From an uncultured Treponema sp. (GTDB taxonomy: Bacteria; Spirochaetota; Spirochaetia; Treponematales; Treponemataceae), in the NCBI GenBank assembly GCA_937891125.1, contig CALAEZ010000299.1:1-11099 (forward strand): a stretch of 11,099 nucleotides of DNA. The letters are read 5' to 3'. The translations under genes and the position numbers were made by a program. The notes beneath the pieces were generated by a model. It searched no databases. It saw only the letters and a program-made list of their open reading frames with translations, and was not told the DNA's origin. This document shows positions 7,347 to 11,099 of the stretch, piece by piece (position 1 is the stretch's first letter; each line of letters starts with the position of its first letter).

Positions 7347-7958
7347 ATGATTGACTTACTGAAATCCGGTGGCTTACTTATGATTCCGATTATCATCTGC
7401 GGAATTGCAGCCACGTACATCATTATCGAACGCTGCGTGTATTTTTCGTCAATAAAAAAACGCGATGAAAAGCTGATTGAAAACTTGGATGACGCACTCG
7501 TCCGCCGCGACTATTCCGCGGCCGAAGCGTTCTGTATTTCTGCCGGCACGCCCGTCGCGCAGGTCGTAAAAAAGGCGATTGCCTGCCGTACCATGCAGGA
7601 AAGCGATATGCGCGAAATGGTGCAGACAAAGATGGATTCTGTCATTCCGCAGTTTGAGCACCTTTTGACCATGCTCGGAACGATTGCAAATATCTCCACG
7701 CTGCTAGGTCTTTTCGGCACGGTTACCGGAAACATCCGCGCGTTCGGCATTTTGGGCGGCGGTGGCAGCATGGGAAATCCCGCTGTGCTTGCAGGCGCAA
7801 TTGCCGAAGCCCTTATGACGACAGCGGCCGGTCTTTTTGTTGCAATTCCCTCGCTTGTATTCCATAACTTTTTTGTAAACCGCGTAAATCACGCAATCAC
7901 CGATATGCAGTCACGCGTTACCGGCGCACTTTTGCGCTTAACAGGCAGGATTAGCTAA
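7347..7958 (+). CDS. exbB: ExbB/TolQ/MotA-family proton channel subunit
   Basis: The protein has 203 residues, normal to slightly short for the family. ExbB/TolQ proteins form a pentamer in the inner membrane that, with ExbD/TolR, couples proton flow to movement of TonB/TolA. Three transmembrane helices are visible: about residues 8-28, 106-128 and 150-176, with the large cytoplasmic loop between helices 1 and 2 expected of ExbB. The family signature is clear in helix 2 (STLLGLFGTVTGNI) and helix 3 (AIAEALMTTAAGLFVAIP), including the conserved Thr and small residues that line the pore. AGGAG at 7337-7341 lies 5 bases before ATG 7347. The stop overlaps the exbD start by one base (TAATG), which indicates translational coupling. 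With exbD and a tonB-like gene directly downstream, ExbB fits better than TolQ: TolA, TolB and Pal are not seen here, though they could lie elsewhere. Confidence 0.93.
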   Translation: MIDLLKSGGLLMIPIIICGIAATYIIIERCVYFSSIKKRDEKLIENLDDALVRRDYSAAEAFCISAGTPVAQVVKKAIACRTMQESDMREMVQTKMDSVIPQFEHLLTMLGTIANISTLLGLFGTVTGNIRAFGILGGGGSMGNPAVLAGAIAEALMTTAAGLFVAIPSLVFHNFFVNRVNHAITDMQSRVTGALLRLTGRIS

Positions 7959-8374
7959 TGCAGATTTCAAAGCGAAAGGCACTTACGCCGAACGTCGACA
8001 TGACGCCGATGATTGACATCGTTTTCCAGCTGATTCTCTTCTTCCTTGTGTCAACAACCTTTGCCGTGCTTCCTGCAATCAGCGTGAATCTGCCGGAAAG
8101 CTCAACGGCGCAGGGAGCTGAAATCGACAACATCACAATTACCGCAAGTGAAGACGGCAGATTGTGGTTTAATGAAGACGAAGTGAACATGAAGACGCTT
8201 TCTAAAAAGCTTGCAGATTTTGACACAGGCGAGAAGGCGCGCGAAGAATATCCGATTACGCTTGAAGCTGACGACAGCGTGACAAACGGCACAATCGTAA
8301 AGCTGTTTGACGTGATTCGCGAAAACGGCTTTGCGGCAGTCAATCTGCGCACGACAGACAGCGTTTCGCGCTAA
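7958..8374 (+). CDS. exbD: ExbD/TolR-family motor subunit
   Basis: The protein has 138 residues, the usual size. A short cytoplasmic N-terminus with NVDMTPMIDIVFQL leads into a single transmembrane helix (about residues 18-39). Asp20 in MIDIVFQ is the conserved membrane aspartate that carries protons in ExbD and TolR. A periplasmic domain follows, starting with SVNLPES and containing ITASEDGRLWFNEDEV and a closing EADDSV...GTIVKLFDVIRENGF, matching the ExbD/TolR fold. The start ATG 7958 overlaps the last base of the exbB stop, so translation is probably coupled. The tonB-like gene starts 17 bases after the stop. Product: stator-like partner of ExbB, energising the TonB-like protein next to it. 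Confidence 0.93.
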   Translation: MQISKRKALTPNVDMTPMIDIVFQLILFFLVSTTFAVLPAISVNLPESSTAQGAEIDNITITASEDGRLWFNEDEVNMKTLSKKLADFDTGEKAREEYPITLEADDSVTNGTIVKLFDVIRENGFAAVNLRTTDSVSR

Positions 8375-8391
8375 AACGTCAGGAGCGAATT

Positions 8392-9570
8392 ATGCGAGAG
8401 ATTGAAAAAAGACCTGCTCAGGCGGGCGCAGCGGGAACAGTGGTCATCTGGCTTCTCTTTGTGCTTCTGGGCTTTCTGCTTCCGCTGTTTCCCAAAAAAG
8501 AATACAAGACGATTCAAATTCGTTTAGACGCTCCGCAGGCAGTGCAGAAGACAAATAAGCCTTCTAAAACCGCGCCCGAGTCGGCTCCCGCGCAGGAAAC
8601 AAAAGCGGTCGCCGAAACTCCAGCTTCTGTGTCGCCAGCTCCCGCCGAAGCCGCGCCTAAAGCGGAAGCTCCAAAGGTTGCAAAGACAGAAAGCGCAGAC
8701 GCAAAAACCTCTCAAGAAAAGCCTGCTACGGCAAAAAGTGCGGCTCAAGAGCCTGCAAAATCAGCTCCCGCAAAAAGCGCGGCAAAACCTGAACCAAAGC
8801 CGACTCCGGCAAAGCCTGCACAAACTGCGCCTGCAAAACAGGCTGTCGCAAAAACTGCGGTCGCTGAGCCTGTCGAAGCGCCCTCACCAGCTCCGGCGCA
8901 GCAGACGCTTACAAAAAGCGTTGAAGAGCTTATGGCAGAGCAGCAGCAGACAAAAAAGCAGAAAAAAGCCGTCGACTGGGATAATCTTTTTGGCGATGAT
9001 TCTTCTGCTGCAACAAGTAGCTCTACCGCCTCTGCGCCTGCGAAGGTTGCAAAAGTAGACGCGCTACAAGGCTCATCTGCACAGGCTGCAAGCACAACCG
9101 GCGGTGCAGGAAGCGCGTCTGCTACGTCCAAAAATGCGCGCACCTCTGACACAAGCGCAAGCAGCGCAACAACTGCGGCTTTAGCAAACGTTGTCGCCGC
9201 AACCTACACGGCGCAAAGCGCAAACGGCGTGTCTTCGCAAGTTTCTGCAAATACAGCAAGCGGTAGCGACGGCAAAATCTCCATTGAGATGTCTGACGGA
9301 AGCGCGCGCACGCTCTTAGAGCCTGCAAAGCCTGTCATCACGCTTTCAGAAGAAGCTGCTTCCCTTATCGACGCGACAAAAAATGTGCAGATAACATTTA
9401 CCGTTCTTGCAAACGGCAGCGTACCGGTAAACAATATCCAGATTACGCCGTCGGCAATCGTTCCGCCGCTGGTCCGGCAGGAAATCGCCGTGCAAATCTC
9501 GCGCTGGCGGTTTAGTTCTGCAAGTACGAGTGCGCGCGCCATTTTTGACTACACAATCAGAAAGGATTAA
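8392..9570 (+). CDS. tonB: TonB-like energy transducer with a long low-complexity linker
   Basis: The protein has 392 residues, longer than E. coli TonB (239). It has a short cytoplasmic N-terminus and one transmembrane anchor (about residues 14-33, TVVIWLLFVLLGFLLPLF). Residues 35-47 (KKEYKTIQIRLDA) begin the periplasmic part. Residues 50-175 are a Lys/Ala/Pro/Glu-rich extended linker (many PAKSA and PAPAE units). Residues 174-202 (LTKSVEELMAEQQQ, then VDWDNLFGDD) are a more conserved-looking island. Residues 203-295 are rich in Ser, Ala and Thr. Residues 315-392 form a TonB C-terminal-like domain: NVQITFTVLANGSVPVNNIQ, then VRQEIAVQISRWRF and AIFDYTIRKD, the strand-helix-strand pattern of TonB. 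It should reach across the periplasm and pull on an outer-membrane partner. AGGAG at 8381-8385 is 6 bases before ATG 8392. The symbol follows function; sequence identity to classical TonB is expected to be low. Confidence 0.85.
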   Translation: MREIEKRPAQAGAAGTVVIWLLFVLLGFLLPLFPKKEYKTIQIRLDAPQAVQKTNKPSKTAPESAPAQETKAVAETPASVSPAPAEAAPKAEAPKVAKTESADAKTSQEKPATAKSAAQEPAKSAPAKSAAKPEPKPTPAKPAQTAPAKQAVAKTAVAEPVEAPSPAPAQQTLTKSVEELMAEQQQTKKQKKAVDWDNLFGDDSSAATSSSTASAPAKVAKVDALQGSSAQAASTTGGAGSASATSKNARTSDTSASSATTAALANVVAATYTAQSANGVSSQVSANTASGSDGKISIEMSDGSARTLLEPAKPVITLSEEAASLIDATKNVQITFTVLANGSVPVNNIQITPSAIVPPLVRQEIAVQISRWRFSSASTSARAIFDYTIRKD

Positions 9571-9571
9571 C

Positions 9572-9654
9572 CAGCTTTGTGCGGCAGTAGAACGCGTGCG
9601 AGGACATGTTAGCACTCTTTTACCGATATGTTAAAAGAGTGCCTCATAAAGCTG
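9572..9654. terminator. Candidate shared terminator/stem-loop between the tonB-like gene and cysE
   Basis: GCACTCTTTTA at 9612-9622 pairs perfectly with TAAAAGAGTGC at 9632-9642 around a nine-base loop, giving an 11-bp stem between two converging genes. An outer pair, CAGCTTT 9572-9578 with AAAGCTG 9648-9654, encloses it. Neither strand has a T-run directly after the stem, so this is a candidate rather than a textbook Rho-independent terminator. The rest of 9571-9702 shows no gene. Confidence 0.45.
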
Positions 9655-9702
9655 TCGGGAAGCTTTTGCTGGCAGGGATAGTTTTAGAGGCACCTCTGAG
9701 CG

Positions 9703-10575
9703 CTAAAATGCGTCATCTTGGGATATAACTGAGTGCGGCGCAACAGAATGGGTAATCCACGTGTTTCCACCGATTATGCTTCCTTCGCCGATAACAGTTT
9801 TGCCACCAAGAATGGTTGCGTTTGCATAAATCGTTACATTGTCTTCAACTGTCGGGTGGCGTTTGGTATCCATTAAATCCTTTTTTACGCTTAATGCGCC
9901 AAGTGTTACTCCTTGATAGATTTTTACATTTTTTCCGATAACCGCTGTTTCGCCAATAACAATGCCTGTGCCGTGGTCAATAAAAAAGCGTTCGCCAATC
10001 GTAGCTCCAGGATGAATATCTATACCTGTCTTACCGTGTACATGCTCGCTCATTATGCGTGGAATGACAGGAACTCCGTTTACATGCAAAAAATGCGCAA
10101 TGCGATGCACGATAATCGCTTCAAGTCCTGGATAGGAAACGATAACCTCTTCATGGCTTTTAGCCGCGGGATCACCTTGAAAAAGTGCCTGAACGTCAAG
10201 CTGTAACGTTTTTCTGAGCGCAGGCAGCTCATTGACAAGTGCAAGCGCTGTAGCTTCTGCAAGTGCAAAACAATGTGATTTTCTTGCTTCATTCTGAGAA
10301 CCTTCGTTTTGAGCAACAGAATAAATGAGCGCTTTTTGAATTTCCCTTGTAAGCATTGTGATAATGCAGTTTATGCGTTGACCGGTTATGTAGCGCAGGT
10401 TTTGTTCGTCTAGCTCGTCTGCTTTGCGGTAGCCTGGAAAGATGAGACTCTGCAAATTTTGCAACACGGTGACTACATTCTCTCTATTTGGAAAGCTGTC
10501 GATACCTGCACAGTTGACTCCACCAACGTCTTTATAGGATTCAAGCATTTTGTCAACAAGAAAATCGATAGTCAT
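9703..10575 (-). CDS. cysE: Serine O-acetyltransferase, long form (EpsC/SatA type)
   Basis: The protein has 290 residues. It transfers an acetyl group from acetyl-CoA to L-serine, giving O-acetylserine, the first step of cysteine synthesis, in the cytoplasm. An alpha-helical N-terminal region (about 1-170, with GLEAIIVHRIAHFLH at its end) is followed by a left-handed beta-helix of hexapeptide repeats (about 182-285). The catalytic pair is present: Asp186 in GIDIHPGA and His201 in FIDHGTGIVIGETAVIG. The KRHP motif (238-241) and the repeats VTIYANATILG and VIGEGSIIGG follow. I choose ATG 10575 over the in-frame TTG at 10590, because AGAGGA (minus strand 10586-10581) lies 5 bases before the ATG. 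The C-terminus ends at DDAF, lacking the Ile-ended tail that lets CysE bind cysteine synthase in enterics, so that complex may not form. The long N-terminus is typical of EpsC/SatA-type enzymes. It stands alone on the minus strand, convergent with the tonB-like gene and divergent from tRNA-Thr. Confidence 0.93.
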   Translation of the reverse strand: MTIDFLVDKMLESYKDVGGVNCAGIDSFPNRENVVTVLQNLQSLIFPGYRKADELDEQNLRYITGQRINCIITMLTREIQKALIYSVAQNEGSQNEARKSHCFALAEATALALVNELPALRKTLQLDVQALFQGDPAAKSHEEVIVSYPGLEAIIVHRIAHFLHVNGVPVIPRIMSEHVHGKTGIDIHPGATIGERFFIDHGTGIVIGETAVIGKNVKIYQGVTLGALSVKKDLMDTKRHPTVEDNVTIYANATILGGKTVIGEGSIIGGNTWITHSVAPHSVISQDDAF

Positions 10576-10614
10576 AAATATCCTCTGCAAGAACGTAGCA
10601 CATTAGAGAAAAAA

Positions 10615-10643
10615 ATACTAGAATACTGAAAATATATTTCCAA
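10615..10643 (-). promoter_or_regulatory. Candidate cysE promoter
   Basis: On the minus strand TTGGAA (10643-10638) and TAGTAT (10620-10615) are separated by 17 bases, a fair sigma-70-like match about 40 bases upstream of the cysE ATG. The region is very AT-rich, so other -10 choices (for example TATATT nearby) are possible. It lies back to back with the tRNA-Thr promoter, and the two -35 boxes are only five bases apart. Confidence 0.35.
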
Positions 10644-10648
10644 TACAC

Positions 10649-10677
10649 TTGACTAAAAGCGCACTGATGGATATATT
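10649..10677 (+). promoter_or_regulatory. Sigma-70-type promoter for tRNA-Thr and rpmG
   Basis: TTGACT at 10649-10654 and TATATT at 10672-10677 have the optimal 17-base spacing; each differs from consensus by one base. The predicted transcript start near 10684 lies about 33 bases before the tRNA, leaving a short 5' leader to be trimmed by RNase P. rpmG, and perhaps tRNA-Trp and the genes beyond, are likely read from the same promoter, since I see no better one up to 11043. Confidence 0.7.
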
Positions 10678-10716
10678 TCTCAAACACGTTAAGGCGCTAT
10701 GTGCGTTAGGCGATTT

Positions 10717-10789
10717 GCTCTTATAGCTCAGTTGGTAGAGCACCGCATTGGTAGTGCGGAGGTCAACGGTTCGATTCCGTTTGAGAGCT
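10717..10789 (+). tRNA. tRNA-Thr (anticodon GGT)
   Basis: This is a complete 73-base cloverleaf. The acceptor stem GCTCTTA pairs with TGAGAGC (one G.T), with discriminator T10789. The D-arm contains AGCTCAGTTGGTAGAGC. The anticodon stem CCGCA/TGCGG holds the loop TTGGTAG, anticodon GGT, which reads ACC and ACT. The T-arm contains GGTTCGATTCC. CCA is not encoded and must be added by nucleotidyltransferase. Confidence 0.95.
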
Positions 10790-10816
10790 GTAACTCTTAA
10801 AAACAGGAGAAATAAT

Positions 10817-10993
10817 ATGTCAAGCAAGAAGAAGGGTTCTGTAGATATTATCGCTTTGCAGTGTACTGAATGTAAGCGTAAGAATTACACTACTACAAAG
10901 AACCGCAAGAATATTCAGGGTAAGCTTGAAAAGAATAAGTATTGCCCGTTCTGCCGCAAAGAGATTTTGCATAAAGAAACCAAAGCAAAATAA
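10817..10993 (+). CDS. rpmG: 50S ribosomal protein L33
   Basis: The protein has 58 residues, standard for bL33, a small basic protein of the large ribosomal subunit near the E site. Typical features are seen: DIIALQCTECKRKNY, then TTKNRKN, KLEKNKYCPFCRK and a basic tail. Four cysteines (16, 19, 43, 46) form the two CxxC pairs of the zinc-binding (C+) form; a zinc-free paralogue may exist elsewhere under zinc-responsive control, as in other bacteria. ATG 10817 has AGGAG at 10805-10809, seven bases upstream; the frame is open further back into the tRNA, but that part is not coding. It lies 27 bases after tRNA-Thr and 50 before tRNA-Trp, so co-transcription with both is likely. The order rpmG, tRNA-Trp, secE, nusG is the one known from Treponema. 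Confidence 0.95.
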   Translation: MSSKKKGSVDIIALQCTECKRKNYTTTKNRKNIQGKLEKNKYCPFCRKEILHKETKAK

Positions 10994-11006
10994 AAAAGCT
11001 TTTATC

Positions 11007-11030
11007 CGCCAGTTTATTTGTGAGCTGGCG
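11007..11030 (+). other. Stem-loop between rpmG and tRNA-Trp
   Basis: CGCCAG at 11007-11012 pairs perfectly with CTGGCG at 11025-11030, and the stem can extend to 10 bp (CGCCAGTTTA with TGAGCTGGCG, using G.T pairs) around a TTTG loop. No T-run follows directly (TTGATATAAT comes next), so it may be a processing site or a weak terminator after rpmG rather than a strong stop. Confidence 0.45.
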
Positions 11031-11043
11031 TTGATATAATTTT

Positions 11044-11099
11044 AGGCCTGTAGTTCAGTTGGTAGAGCATCGGTCTCCAAAACCGAGTGTCGCGGGTTC
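11044..11099 (+). tRNA. tRNA-Trp (anticodon CCA), 3' end cut by window edge
   Basis: The sequence starts with acceptor strand AGGCCTG, then the D-arm GTTCAGTTGGTAGAGC, then anticodon stem TCGGT/ACCGA with loop CTCCAAA, giving anticodon CCA. The window ends inside the T-loop (GCGGGTTC), so the 3' half of the acceptor stem is not seen. Its place after rpmG predicts secE and nusG next. Confidence 0.93.

Noticed and set aside
7347..9570. Reading the motor as a Tol-Pal system (tolQ, tolR, tolA)
   Set aside because: The third protein has a TonB-like C-terminal domain and Pro/Lys linker, and no tolB or pal gene is next to it. This is not fully excluded.
11035..11040. Perfect TATAAT as a promoter for tRNA-Trp
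   Set aside because: It ends 3 bases before the tRNA, so transcription would start inside the tRNA and lose its 5' end; no matching -35 box is seen.

Overview
This window most likely comes from a spirochaete of the genus Treponema, or a close relative, with a mid-range (about 50%) GC genome. Four things point that way: three signal-peptide-bearing envelope proteins of a treponemal style; a diderm-type ExbB/ExbD/TonB set; a long-form serine acetyltransferase; and a right edge of tRNA-Thr(GGT), rpmG and tRNA-Trp(CCA), an arrangement that in treponemes normally leads into secE-nusG and the ribosomal protein operon. The genus call is inference from gene style and order; no species can be named.

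Layout. Bases 1-306 are the 3' end of a gene that resembles the C-terminus of large acyl-CoA dehydratase activase / 2-hydroxyglutaryl-CoA dehydratase-type proteins. A 178-base gap follows. Bases 485-6710 hold three closely spaced plus-strand genes for exported proteins: a 478-residue periplasmic protein of unknown function whose C-terminus looks like an NlpC/P60-type papain fold; a 1011-residue TPR-repeat protein; and a 572-residue outer-membrane beta-barrel ending in Phe. Bases 6711-7346 are different. They hold an AT-rich gene for a small two-helix membrane protein, with short repeats on its left and three strong inverted repeats on its right. Bases 7347-9570 encode exbB, exbD and a TonB-like energy transducer.

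How they fit. ExbB and ExbD form the proton-driven inner-membrane motor. The TonB-like protein would carry the force through a long Lys/Ala/Pro- and Ser/Ala-rich linker to the outer membrane. The beta-barrel next door is the obvious client: it has a TonB-box-like stretch just after its signal peptide but no visible plug domain. The TPR protein is a plausible periplasmic scaffold. Together with the papain-fold-like protein this looks like a dedicated energised envelope system of unknown substrate, and it is the most interesting content of the window. The AT-rich segment appears to have been inserted into it.

Bases 9571-9702 are a convergent intergenic region with a hairpin. cysE lies on the minus strand at 9703-10575. 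Bases 10576-10716 hold back-to-back promoters: a good sigma-70-type promoter drives tRNA-Thr and rpmG rightward, and a weaker one drives cysE leftward. tRNA-Trp is cut by the right edge of the window.
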